Notes under the pieces: generated by a model
What the model saw: the letters and a program-made list of their open reading frames with translations, nothing else
What the model was told of the DNA's origin: nothing
The model's database searches: none
Source: Morella rubra
Taxonomy: Eukaryota; Streptophyta; Magnoliopsida; Fagales; Myricaceae
NCBI GenBank assembly: GCA_003952965.2
Contig: CM025850.1
Coordinates: 23,371,461-23,435,460 of the forward strand
DNA length: 64,000 bases
Direction of reading: 5' to 3'
Translations under genes and position numbers: made by a program
Shown here: piece after piece, positions 47,361-59,799 of the stretch
Position numbering within the stretch: position 1 is the stretch's first letter
Layout of the letters: every line of letters begins with the position of its first letter

Positions 47361-47838
47361 GCTGTCTAATCAACCCGGGCATGCAGTACTCAGACCTGTC
47401 TTACCAGGGTTTTACAGGCTTGCCCCGACCATCCCAATTACCTTCTTGAATGTAAACACAAATACAGGTGTAAATGGAGGAAAATTAAATATGTAAGAAG
47501 AATAATTGAAATAAGAAAATTCCACAACGTATTATTTATATTATCTCACATATACCAAATAAGTGCAAAAGAGCTGGGTGTTACAAAAGATAATGCAACA
47601 TACTTGTTTAGAGAGTTAGCTCCAGATCGCCCCTATCTTTTAGAATATGAAATTTTCGGCTTTCTTAAAGATGCTAAAAATGGCCCTCGAAAGATTGCTT
47701 TTCGACTTTCTCGGTGAAGCTAAAACAATGCCCGAAGAGATTTCAAGAAGCAAATATAGAATTTTTTTTTTCATGAATGAATATAGTCTTTGTTTTAGGG
47801 AAAAGAAATGTAATGTTTAGTGAGCAAAAATTTTAAAA

Positions 47839-48440
47839 ATTTAGAGCCTAAGTTTGGATGCCAAAAAAAAAACCCCTCTCCCTAGTGAAAATTTTCTTTT
47901 TTGGAAGTAGTGTAGATTATATTGACTTTTTATGGGGGTTTGTGAAAATTCAATAGAAAATTTGAAAGAAGGTTTGGTTGAAGATTGATTTTTATTAGAG
48001 ATTGTGAAAAGTGTAGAGATAGATGATTTGATAGAATTTTTTTTTTTATTAAAAGTGTTTGAGTTTGTGAAAAAGTATAGAAAGGGATGATTTAAGATGA
48101 ATTTTTTTTCAATGAAAAAATGTTCGAGTTTGTAAAAAATTATTTGAGAAAATGTGTGGTGAGAGCTGATTCGATAGAGTTTTTTTATTATTAAAAAATG
48201 TTGAAGTTTGTGAAAAAGTGTCTATAGAGATGATTTAAGATGAAGTTTTCTTTTAATGAAAAAATATTGGAGCTTGTAAAAAATTATTTAAAAAAAATGT
48301 GTGGAGAGAGATGATTTGATTTGAAAAAATGTAAATAATTTTTTGACCAAAACCTTGAGATTTTTTTGTTTGGAAACAAACATTTCACAAGTTACAAAAT
48401 TTTCTAAAAAGTATGAACTTTTTGTGTTGCCGAACATGGC
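47839..48440. mobile_element. Probable MITE with internal tandem repeats
   Basis: GCCTAAGTTTGGATGCCAAAAA at the left and TTTTTGTGTTGCCGAACATGGC at the right are imperfect inverted repeats. The core has alternating units such as GAGTTTGTGAAAAAGT, GATGATTTAAGATGAA and TTGTAAAAAATTATTT at about 130-bp spacing (47970-48330). No target duplication is convincing. Confidence 0.45.
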
Positions 48441-48499
48441 CTGAGCTTTTTATAAGAAAAAGGTCATGTTCTGTTGGAGATGAAATTGTAACAAGAAGT

Positions 48500-51400
48500 A
48501 TAGTTTAAGGAGTGAGTTGTAATAAGTACTACAAGAAATTTGACTTCGGGTGAAATTATTTTAGACATAGAAAAATTCCTAAAAAAAAAAGGGTCATTTG
48601 GGATGAAATTTTGAATCCCTATCCCCAAAAGAACCCCTATGGATACAATTTTTTTGTTGCGTAACCAGCCCCTTTAAAAATTTTCCCATCCCCCAAAACT
48701 AATTCACAATAGTTAAGTTGTTGGGACAAAGCTACAGATTTTTGTTGGCCACCAGATTTTTTACGACCGGCTCGAAGCCATATTAAAAATATCAAGCTGA
48801 GATTGATTACGCAAAAAAATATCTCTAGAGTGCGCTTGTTGAGAACGTAAATTCAAGATGATCGCGATCGCTTCCCTAGACTTAGAACAGACGAGATGGA
48901 TGAGAAATACTTATTAATGATTATTGGTTGCGTAAATATTTTGTTTAATGTCCTCCGTACGCAGATATAATAAACAAGAGTGGCATAATCATGTCAACGA
49001 GATTATAGGAAAATAGAAGAAGGATAGTACCTATTTGAAAATGATGAGTGTAGAATAATGCTCCCAATATTAAAGAACCGATAAAATAGAGCAACCCACA
49101 GTGCTTTATGACATTGCCTCTTTTCATCCTAGACCCCGTATCAGAATGCTGTCCTTAAATATAGAGCCAGGTCATTAAGATTGCGATTACATACTCTACT
49201 GTACCAGTATTCGCATTACTTATTAGTCTTTGTTGCAATTAATTAGATCATGTTAGTATCTACTAATTAACATACGACTTTACAGTAGGCGTGAAAACTC
49301 ATTTCTTATCAACGAGATGAATAGAAATTTCTATCATTGAGCTAATAAAAAAAAATCCTAAGCTAATACCCCTTAGTATATTCGTTGCAGCTAGCATGTA
49401 ATGAAAGCTTGACCCGTATAATAACTTTCACTCCTTCGTACTAGCACCAGCACCAAAACGCGCAGAACTCAAGAAAATAGAGAAAAGAATAAGTAGGAAC
49501 AGTAATCTGAAGAGAACCCGACCAAAAATACTCCACTCAGTACTATCTTTCACTAATATAGGCTCAAAACAACAATACTCCATGCATATGTTAAGCTTTC
49601 ACATCATGTGCTCCCATTCTGGTTGTCGTGTCTGTAGGCTCAGCAGCAGAAGATAAAACGTCATGCAGTTGTCGCTGAACCTGAGAGAAAAGCGCATACC
49701 GAATAAGAATAAAGTGGACCCTCAAGCAAGTAGTTCAATGAGAAGACCGAAAGAAAGAGATAATGAGTGACATTATTCATGTTTTAATCTGTATGATATT
49801 ATATCTTAAGAGTTTTTTTTGACATTTTTTTTTTAGTGATGACTTTTAATTAGAAACTTTGTGGGTTTTCACATTTTCGTATTATCGAGTAGTCTTTTAT
49901 TGAAATATGCATTGTACAGTTGATTGTATATAGTGTATTTATACTCTACTTTAAGGTCCAGCACTTAATTAGAAATGCTAGGTTTATACACACTATTTAG
50001 ATTGGATGAATTTCTTATCTCTGATACAATATAACAGATGGGAGGAGAAGTGAGAACTATCGGGTGACCCTTATGCACATCTAGCTAGATATTGATGAAG
50101 TCCATTCCGGAAGTACAGTGTAGATCCATATTTATTAATGGCTCGGATTGAGAAATATATTGTTGTTACTGTGAATTTATATATTAGCGATGATGTAGAA
50201 TTTTGTTTGATCTGAACTATGATAATGTGTAGGGTATAGTCTTTTTGTGCAGTGTTAGGGAGAGTTACGATAGTCTTGCTTGCGCCCATGTGCTGTTAAT
50301 GTTCTACTATATCTCTATGATGGATGCAGACAATTCGCACTGAACCCCGAATGTAGATTCGAATTTATATACTCAGCGAGTGTGTGTTTTGGATGATACA
50401 CCATAAAGCCATATCCAAAGTTACTTCCATTGGAGACAAAAAAAGCGAAAGAATCTATCAATGATCCTCCGAAGGGTCACTATTATATCACAGTGTAATG
50501 GAATTCATATCGCTCATTAACTATAGGTTTGCTAGTAGTTCTTCGATGTTATGTTTATATTCCTGTTATTTAGTAAGTTTAGGAAAGATAGCGGTTATAG
50601 AACCAATCTATTCCCAATCGTCATGGTAAGTTTTAGTTTCGAAGATTATGTTATTCTAGTTTGTTGCGTAGAGAATTGGTTTTTATGCCGAATATATTTT
50701 TGAGAGGAAGAATGGGTATTATTCTGTGGAGAATTTATCACATTGAATTTTGGATGTTATATCATGATTGACTGAGAGCAAGAGTAACAGGAAAGAAAAA
50801 CTTGTTTTTGTAATATTATAGTGATAACATTATGAGATGATTCATGTATAGATTACTGTTCTACATATGATTATTTCTGGATTATCTTATGATTCTAGAA
50901 CTATCGAGAAAACTTAACAAGTTTTTCGTTGGTTAATGGTTTACTTTTATAATGTGCACTTAGAACGACCTATTTTCTTAATACAGAAGATCTTCCAATT
51001 CTTGTTCCAACTTTGTTTGAATGTGAGAGTCCAGTCCTATTATCTATGGATGATACTTCACTTTTTAGTAAATAAGGTAGTTGATACAACCTATATACGT
51101 GAATGTTTTGACAAAAGTCATAACTAATATTGGTGTATCTTTGGAAGCCTCAAGTAATATTTGATAAAAGGTGATTAGGCTCACCACCTTAAATTTTAGA
51201 ACATACGAAATCGAGTTTCAAGAGAGTAATTTAACCAAGCATTGTCGTCCCAATTTGGAATCGTGATTTGCTCAAGTTTGATCTAATGTCATGATCAAAA
51301 CTGCTTTATGTGTATGTCCATTTTCTAATATTGAGATAAATTTCCGCACCCAATACAACATTATACTTAGTAAGTATAATGATATAAGTGTCTTATATAC

Positions 51401-54400
51401 CCCTTAAAATCGTTTAATATAACATGTGACCCCATTTAATTGTTAGAAGTATTGGCGCTTAAGATCTGACATTCCTAAACAAGAATCCTGTATCTATTTT
51501 TCCCATTTGATTTGTACTCAAAATTTCAATGTCCTAGAAGCTAGAGCTATACGGTTCTATTAAGTGTAAACACAATTGCAATAGTGAGGTTCTAGTCATT
51601 AGTTACACTTGCTATCTTACTAATTGCTTTTTGGGAATCTTGGCGGTGTAATCATGAAATCTTTATACACCTATCATTTTGCTCCCACCTCTGTGTGTAG
51701 TTCTAAAAAGTTAAGCATGCTATCTTTTCCACCTATAATATAATCTCTGGATTTATCAGATAGTGATGTAATACTTATCTTGATTAATTAAGTTCTGCTT
51801 TAGGATATTTACGCGCACATAGTTATTATATTATATCTACTTCTCGTCCTATTCTCTCTCGTAGACGTTATGGCCCATTATCAACTATAGTTATATATAA
51901 GTATACTCGATTCACTTCTTTTAACTACATCCTAATTTCTCATGTTCTACTATGCGCAATCTGCACAATTATGAGTCCGTTGTTAAAGAGTCCTGTTCCC
52001 GTAAAACATTAGTTGGCCCAAAGAAGAGGGGCGATGAGTAGAATTGACAAACCCATGGCTCAGATCAATGAGTATTTGCTCACTATTCATCTCTGTGCGG
52101 AGTCCTAAGGGTTATCTCCCATCAGTATACAATTACCGTTCTGACAATTACACGAGTCCCAATGGGCCATTTTGAGGGCCCTTGTTCATTTATGGAGATA
52201 TAAAAACGAACCGTCCATGGAAATACAGAAGTATACCATATACAAATCATTTTTCTAAGCATTCTCTCAAACAATCCTCAAGTCACGCTTAGAATAATTA
52301 TTACTCCTAATCCAACACAACATCGACCAAAAGATACATTGCGTATAATCTAATAACGAGTCTACAATATCATCAAAAAATAAAATTCGAAAACAATCAT
52401 ATGAAAATGGTGACTCTTTAGAATCTTAACACTCTTGTCTTGCAAAATATCCATTTCCCCATGGAGACGCAACACGGACACTAGATTGAAAGTTTATTAG
52501 TTCTTATTAGCGCCAACGTGCGAAGGGAAACACCATATCATTTTTTTCCTCCCATTCCGTGGTACAATGTATCATTAGCATTATTTCTTACGCGATCATT
52601 CAGATCTCCTGTCCTCGCATTCTTTGGTCAAGAGCCACTCCAATTCGGGCCCGAATGAATTTATTGTACATTACCTTAAACCCAGTTCCCCAAGTTTAGG
52701 AGGGAGATGAAGGCAGAGCGTCTTCGTGCGTATCAGACCATAATAAAGAGAGACTACGAGAACAACGAATACCATTCTCGCATACAAATAAATAAGCACC
52801 AAAAAAATGTTATGTCCTACTTTATTGATATACCAGTGATAGGATGTTAATATTAAAGAAACCATTGTATACGTAGCATACTAAACTTTCGTCCTATCAA
52901 AATACATACACATGATATATGTTATGCCACATTCATCCTCGCCCACATTCACAAAAAAAAGCGCAGCAGAACCTAAGAGATTATAATTTATTTTCTTATC
53001 CAACATGGTGCTCAGAGTTGTGTGTGTTCAGAATATACACATCGCTCACGTCAACTCTCACGATCCATATAGTTCATCCCGCAATCAATACCGGCCCTCC
53101 GTTGAAGACAGCGTCATGGAGGAATTATCCAGAAGCCAGACAAGTTCACACTACAGCCCCCTGTTACCACGAGATTTTTTGGATTGTACCTTGCAAACTT
53201 TGCTTAGAACAATGTGATACTATAACAACCGATTCCCCGTTGTACAACATATTTCCAACAAAAAATTGAAAAATGTAACTTCAGATAAGACACAACCCTT
53301 AAAATAAATCAGAATTCAAGAATACCATGAATGTATCTACAAATAAGAATCTACCCTGGAACAAACCAATAGGTAATATGTAAAAATCGAACACCCACCG
53401 CATGAGATACCGTTTACTCCTACTGATTCATCGTATGGATACAGCATACTCACGCTCCCCGGCACAACCTAACTATTTTATCAATATCTATTCCCAAACA
53501 TTTAAATCACTCTATCTCTACACTTACCAATATGTCCCCATCAACATTTGTCCCATGTCTCTCTACCAACTTCCCCAGAATTAACTATCCATATACAGAA
53601 ACAAAACCCTGAACATAAACGGTACCATAACAAAAACAAAAATAATAGAAAAATCTTAAGAGTAAGTAATCATTAGTGCCAAACATCTAGTTTGATATGT
53701 CAACGATCAAGGATATAACCCCCATAGACCCAGATCTCCCGCAGACCCACGTTACCTAAGTGAATCACTGAAAGATCGCAGAAGAACTCTCCCTGCTAGA
53801 GACAAGCTTCGGCGAGTCTAAGTAGTTTCTAAGATAATGTTCCTCCCCGGATACCCAAGTTTCCCAGGATGTACGTAAAATTATCAACTTATTTTTAAAA
53901 CAATATAAATTCAAATGAGTGAAATTTGGAAGCATTACAAAGAACTAAATCTGGCGGTTTCATGCCTCTACATGTTCAACTACTTAAAATAACAACGTCG
54001 AGGAGAGCTATAGAAGAAATTCCAAAGCCTGAAATTTCCCTTTCGTTTGAGCATATGAAGATGATAGATAAAATAAGGATGTTCTTCGTTTAAGGTAGCC
54101 CTCTAGATTCTTCAGTACACGTTGAAGTGAGTGGAGTTCTGGATTTCGAGAACCGCGAAGACTTCAAGTTATAGAAGCATCACGATATAAAAGTAAGGAC
54201 TTGCACAGAACTAAAGAACGCAGAGGTAGAGCTCTCATGTTTAGAAAGAAGAACATAAATCATAACCCATTTACCCTCTAGGTATCTTCTAGTCACATCT
54301 TTTTGAGAAAGAGGCCTTTAATGGAAGCTAGTAATATCTGAGTTGAACCCACAGTAACGACGTGTTTAGACTGTTCCGCCGAGGTGTAGCGCAAAAAGAG

Positions 54401-57400
54401 GAAACCCTCTACAAACGATCCGAGAAGAGATGGGTTTGAAAATGAGATGTCAGAGTGGCTAAAATATCTGGTGTGTGATGCTCTTTGCCTGCAACTGTGA
54501 CATGAGGCTACTTGCGAATAAGCTCCTTGGGTTGAGATTCTACTAATGGATTTTAGATGCTCCTTGTTGTTTTCTTATAATGCTCCCCCTTTACAAAAAA
54601 TAGAGTTTATATAATGGTTCACCAATATCCGATAACCTAAAACCATGTCGGTGGATCGTTTGAGTGTAGGTTGTTTTTTTTTTCAGACCCCATACGCACA
54701 CGTCTTGTTCTATAGTATGAGAGTGATCAATCGTCTTCTCGCTTCCAGAGCGTGAGAGTTCTTGAGCTGATAGCAACTCCGTTTAACGGACGCAGTTTGG
54801 AAGAAGGATTTAATCTGATAAAACTTGTAGGTCTATTAGTAATATTAACACTTAGAAGACTATTGTATGACAACGATTAATATATGATACAATCGCTAAT
54901 GTATGAGCGCATTTGATTAAAGGCATAAAAGGCCAAAGACCCAAAATGCGTCATTAACCCATTTGCATCATCAAAGATTTCCCAGTAATTTATTCTATTA
55001 AGACAATGGATGTGGAGGGTTTGCATTGTAATGGAAAGGTTTTTGGTGTTTATTGTTGTTGATTTTCTTTCCTTACTTATTTCATCGTGTATTGCCCAAT
55101 ATAGTGTAGTATATTTATTGTTTTGTTGGAATTTCTTATGTCTCCAAAATATCTGGAAAAAACAAACGCTCCTCCGTGATGGGGAATATAAGAGATTCAT
55201 GACTTCTATTTGTCTTCTTTTCATGTGTCCGAACCCTAGTTTCTTAAAACAGGGACTAAAAGTTTATATCCCCGTGATGTTTTCCCATACACCTCTGGAT
55301 CAAAGTACTTCACTCTGACTCCTTTTTTATGCCAGTTGCGTAGACTTTTAGGCATGAGTCAGAAGTGTTGCTTGAGTCAAAATTCTCGGTATGTTCTTTT
55401 TTAGGGTGTGAGGCTGGCATAGCCCCGAGGGTACTAGAAGTCGACTCCTACGAGAGCGCGATTCTTTCCGATAAGTCTGTGTCTAAGAGACTAACACTGC
55501 GCAACTACCCCGCCCCCGCCCCATAGACCACTTACTCAATATATGTCGAACAGATACCAGTCCATATGCCGGTGATGATCAATTTGAGTCAAAATCACTT
55601 CTCCATACTATTCTTAAAAAAGCTTCCTTTTGTTGAAATATTTTGCTTACGAGCTCACAACAGCTATGAGACCATCAGGAAGCTTCGGTGCTTTGGAAGA
55701 GCATGCACATAAGTTGTGAGAATCCGATTATGTTTGACCTACACAAATGTCTAACTTCGTAACAATTTCGGGTTTTTTGGTACCAAGGTTCGATTATATT
55801 TGATTCTTCAAGTTGACAAGTCTAGAAGTATAGCAAAGACGTATCAAGAAAGTATTCAAGTACGTATTTTAGAGAGCTAATAGATTTTATAGAACGAAGA
55901 GCAAGAAAGAGAGATAGTGTACTCAATCAATTAAAAATTAGAATATCATACGATAGGAAATTACATAGACAAAGGCTTCCAGTTAAGTATATTATTTGCT
56001 AATACCATCAATGACATAGGAAATATAGAATGTCTAGATTACCTGTTTCTCTATGTGAGAATATTATTGCGTTCTGGAGCTAGTAATAACAGGAATATTG
56101 CACCGTTTCCGAATTTATAAGAGATGTCATAATGATTACGAATTGATTAACGAGTCGTTATGAATTACCGTGGACGTAACTGAAAACACAGGCGTATAAA
56201 TGTGTGTCCCAGGTTTCTGCCAACTATTCCTTGCAGTGAAGGAAGTACTTATACTATCTAAGATCCGCAAAATCATCTTTAGTAGCGTGCATGCTACATA
56301 TCTTATTCGTAGTTGGGAAAACTTTCGAACGAAACAGTTACACTGTAACCCACAACCCTATCCTGCGGTCGTCTCTCTTCAATTTGTTCTCACCTCATCT
56401 CCGGACCTCTCTCCCTTAGCAGCTTTATAAAGCCTATCGAGTCTTATTGATTAGACTAATGGTCCATCCTACTTATAATCAATACCGAAATATATTTGGA
56501 TATCTCTCCGCAGCTTCTCCGTACATCTACTGATCATAGATCGCTTTTGTGTGAATTCGATCCTTGGATAGGCTTTAGCGCTGCAGTCTAACAATGAGTA
56601 TTAGAATAATGACCAATTGCCATTATAAATGCTTGAACTAATGAGAAGTTCCAGACGTGGCGTACATCAATTTAATGAAATCAGTGCCTTGCACCTCTAC
56701 CGTGCACTTATTGGCATCATGTAGGAGGACTACGGGTGAGTAGTCTCCATAGTAATTAGTGTGATATGGCATAGGTTATCACAAATTTACTAAGTTTAGC
56801 AGAACAAAAAAGGTGGCGAGTGATGGCAATTATGACAAAACGAAATTTAAAAAGGTCGTGACTGTTTATCAAAATACCAGCTTAATGTATTCCGTCTAAT
56901 AGCTACTGTCAAGTATCGATACCTCTGACCCTCAGCCTGGCACTCTTGCGAAGAACTTTACTCATTGCCGTGTACGGTTTGATTTGGAGGAATAAACCGG
57001 TCGCGACCGTGTGCCCTGACCATGTTACCCTCCTCTCTCTGCGTGTACCAAGATAAAATTTTACCGATATATCTCCTCCGCTTCCTTTTTCCCCAGTTCC
57101 TCCCCCAACTGTCGCCGAACTAGCCTTCGAAAAGTGAGTCTGACTTCATCCTGCGAGAGCGCCACATATCTAACTCAATTTCCAAACAAAAAGCCACATC
57201 CGAATATAATTAATGAACAACAATTCCCGCAATTGACTAACAAAGATATAGGTCCAGTCGAGTAGACTAAAATCCGCAGCTAACCAACGCATATGGAGAC
57301 CATATCAGTGCGAGTGGTAATATCATTAGAATATAAAATAGCCCAGAGAATCCGCACACTCCTTTTCACCATATAATAAAGTGTGTGCAAGTTGTGACAG

Positions 57401-58250
57401 TGATCTGTGCCCTTACACCCATATAACGATTAAAATATCAGGGATCCGCTTTTTTCGTTTTTTTAACCCTTTTCTATTCCCCCGTATACGAATATTGGTC
57501 TTCTCTCTTATTCAAAATCTTACCCACTCTTCATCCAAAGTAGAGACATCTCCAACCCGTTCCTGCGCAAGCTATCGTGCTACCCAAATAAAATGGACGT
57601 TAACATATTAATAGGCAAAGTAAGAGACACTATAATGCAATGAAAATCGCGCAAACAGGTGACACTCTAATAAAAACCCCAACCTTCGTGTAGAGCGAAT
57701 TGTGTTCCTCATAGCGCGTGTCAACCAAAATGACGTATCTAGAATGATGTCTCATAAGCTCGCACTCTCTTCGACAAAATTACTTCACTCACTTCGTGTG
57801 CTAGCCACTGATCGCCGATGTCACGTCAGAACAATATTGGCGAAACCAAGGACTCTCCGACCTGCGTCGGATATCTCACATGAAATTTACACAAGAGTCT
57901 CAAAAGTGCTCATTATAGGGTATGCAAGACCTGAAGCATAGCATGTACCTTTTGTCCATGGATGTGATGTTGGATTTTTCCAGTCGTAGAAGTCCAACAA
58001 TGACGGAAGAATAAGCAACCGAGAACCTCTTTGCGAATATTAAAGGCATGGACCTGTTTCTTCTCTTCTAAGTGGTTACCGCTCTTGTGAAATTGGTGTA
58101 TGAACACAACAGAAGCGTCTAAGCATGTACTAGGCTCGCCAGAGAGGAAGTGAAGAAGAGAGAGAGAGAAAGATATCTGATGGGGAAATTGAACCCAACA
58201 TTCGATAGGCCTCCGATAATTATAGGTTTAGCTTTGTCGAGAAATTTAGT
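48500..58250. other. Long stretch without recognisable genes
   Basis: I find no coding family, RNA gene, LTR, terminal inverted repeat or tandem array. The texture differs from the flanks: few homopolymers longer than six and frequent near-random words. The open frames are short and lack composition bias. A TACTACAAGAAATTTGAC near 48525 resembles a CACTA terminus without a partner. It may be old DNA or poorly polished assembly. Confidence 0.5.
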
Positions 58251-58254
58251 GTCT

Positions 58255-59780
58255 GAGAGGTGAGTTTTTCAAAATGTGAGATTTAAGTATCTAGGGTTAT
58301 TATAGGAGTGTAGTGGCGAATCTCCTGCTTCTCCTTGCGTGAAGCTTATAGAGCACGATACTTTAACTTCCGCGGTTGATAAGACTAACATAGTAGAAAA
58401 ATCTCTGCCTAAGATGCCTCTCCCTTTCTGCTGGGGGGTAAAAGGAGAGGCTTTTACAATGGTTTTTTTAGCAATTTCGAGGTGTGGCTTCAGTCACTCT
58501 ATGGCCTTTGCGAGCAAGGGATAGTCCGGCAGACCAAAACTTGTCTGGACCCTCTCAAAATTTCGGGTTCCCTTGTGAGTCAAGATTTGCTGGGTGTATA
58601 TTTCTTTCGGTCCATAGGCTTCTGGTGTTTTGCTTAGGACTAACTGGGCCGATTGGGCCAATATTTACGGGCCATCATTGTTCAATCAAACCTAACATGT
58701 TCAAAGTGTGCATTATAACTTTTTGCTAGTTTGAATATTTTTGTTCAAAGTATGCGCAAATTAGAAATTTTAGGTCTAATAGAGAATTAGAGTGTGTTCA
58801 TCCCAAATTTTTTCTTAAACAAATTGAAAGTTCAAAATTATTTTTGTAAGAGACAATAATTGGAAGGTTTGAAGTATATTTTATTCTATCTACCAATATC
58901 CTTGACATTTTCTTCCCTCCAAGAGAATGTCTCATTTGTCTCGTCGGGAAGCAAACGTAGGTAAATACTTTCATTCACCATTTCTTTTCCCATGCAATTC
59001 TCTTTAAGGTTTGTGATTGACCATTTCAACAGGTTATGTTAGCAACATAAAATAGGCTTATAATAACATAGTGTCCCTTCTCAAAATTCGCACCACCTTT
59101 CCCAGCCTCTCCCGGTTGTGCACTGCGGGTAAGAAATATTTTCATTTTGATGACTTCTTTGTTGCATTCAAGCCGTTTACAGAAATCCGAGCTTACCTCT
59201 TTTTTTTTACTTTTCCGTGTTTTGATTTTGTGTTTTGCTTGGTTGTGATCGCAATTAAAAATCTTGTTGAGTGCCTAAAATATTATCAAATTAAGAAGTT
59301 TACAAAACCAGTCCCAAAGATTATTTGTGTTCTTTTTTTGCACAGTAGAACTTTCGATTTAATTATGGATTAATACCCCATAGATGAGATAGACACTAAA
59401 CAATAGTTATTAGGACCAAGGAGAATATGAAAAAGAAGTAGATAAAGATTATCATGGGATCAAAGATTTTCTCTCAAAAGTATGAAGCTTGAATGGTCTC
59501 GAGAGAGCGATTGAGTAATAAATCAAAAAGTCGTAAGTTAACGCACTCTTAAACATATTCCACATTATAAATAAGCAAAGAGAATGAGTTTATCTTTTTC
59601 TTATTGAATTTAAAATCCGTTGTCAATCTCTCCTCAAGTAGCATTTAAAGTTTTGAAGTAAATTTCTCTTTGTACTTGAATTGATGATAATTATTAAAGG
59701 TCTTTTTTCTAAATATTAGGGCCTCCATTTTCCAAATGAGCACGAGTCAGTGTTGCTGCGAGAATCTGTTACCGAGGATG
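58255..59780. repeat. Segmental duplicate of 38850-41110 (copy B)
   Basis: It has the same order of landmarks as copy A, without the insertion at 39064-39815. The block 58626-59205 is almost identical to 39961-40540 at an offset of 18,665. The flanks match only loosely, with many small gaps. Confidence 0.75.
58626..59205 (+). promoter_or_regulatory. Promoter-like block, twin of 39961-40540
   Basis: It carries the same ACTGGGCC, ATTGGGCC and ACGGGCC cluster, ATGTCTCATTTGTCTCGTCG and possible exon ending GCACTGCGGGTAAGA as the first copy. Differences are a handful of bases, concentrated near the right end (CTTCTTTGTTGCATTCAAG against CTACTTATTTGCATTAAAG). Confidence 0.4.
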
Positions 59781-59799
59781 TGTGAAACAGGCAGTCTTC

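Larger units (their letters stand above)
44416..47585 (-). mobile_element. Solo LTR of the chromovirus-related family
   Basis: On the minus strand it starts TGTAACACCC (47585) and ends GGGCGTGACA (44416). Perfect 5-bp duplications AAAGA flank it (44411-44415 and 47586-47590). No internal domain exists between the ends, so it is a solo LTR from unequal recombination. At 3,170 bp it is colinear with the LTR at 30348-33391, sharing TGACAGGGTGACGGTACCGA, the TTTCTTTCTTTC repeat near 45430, a GCCCGGG array (46020-46320) and 25-bp CTCGGGGTCGAGAGCTCAAA repeats (47170-47360). Confidence 0.9.
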
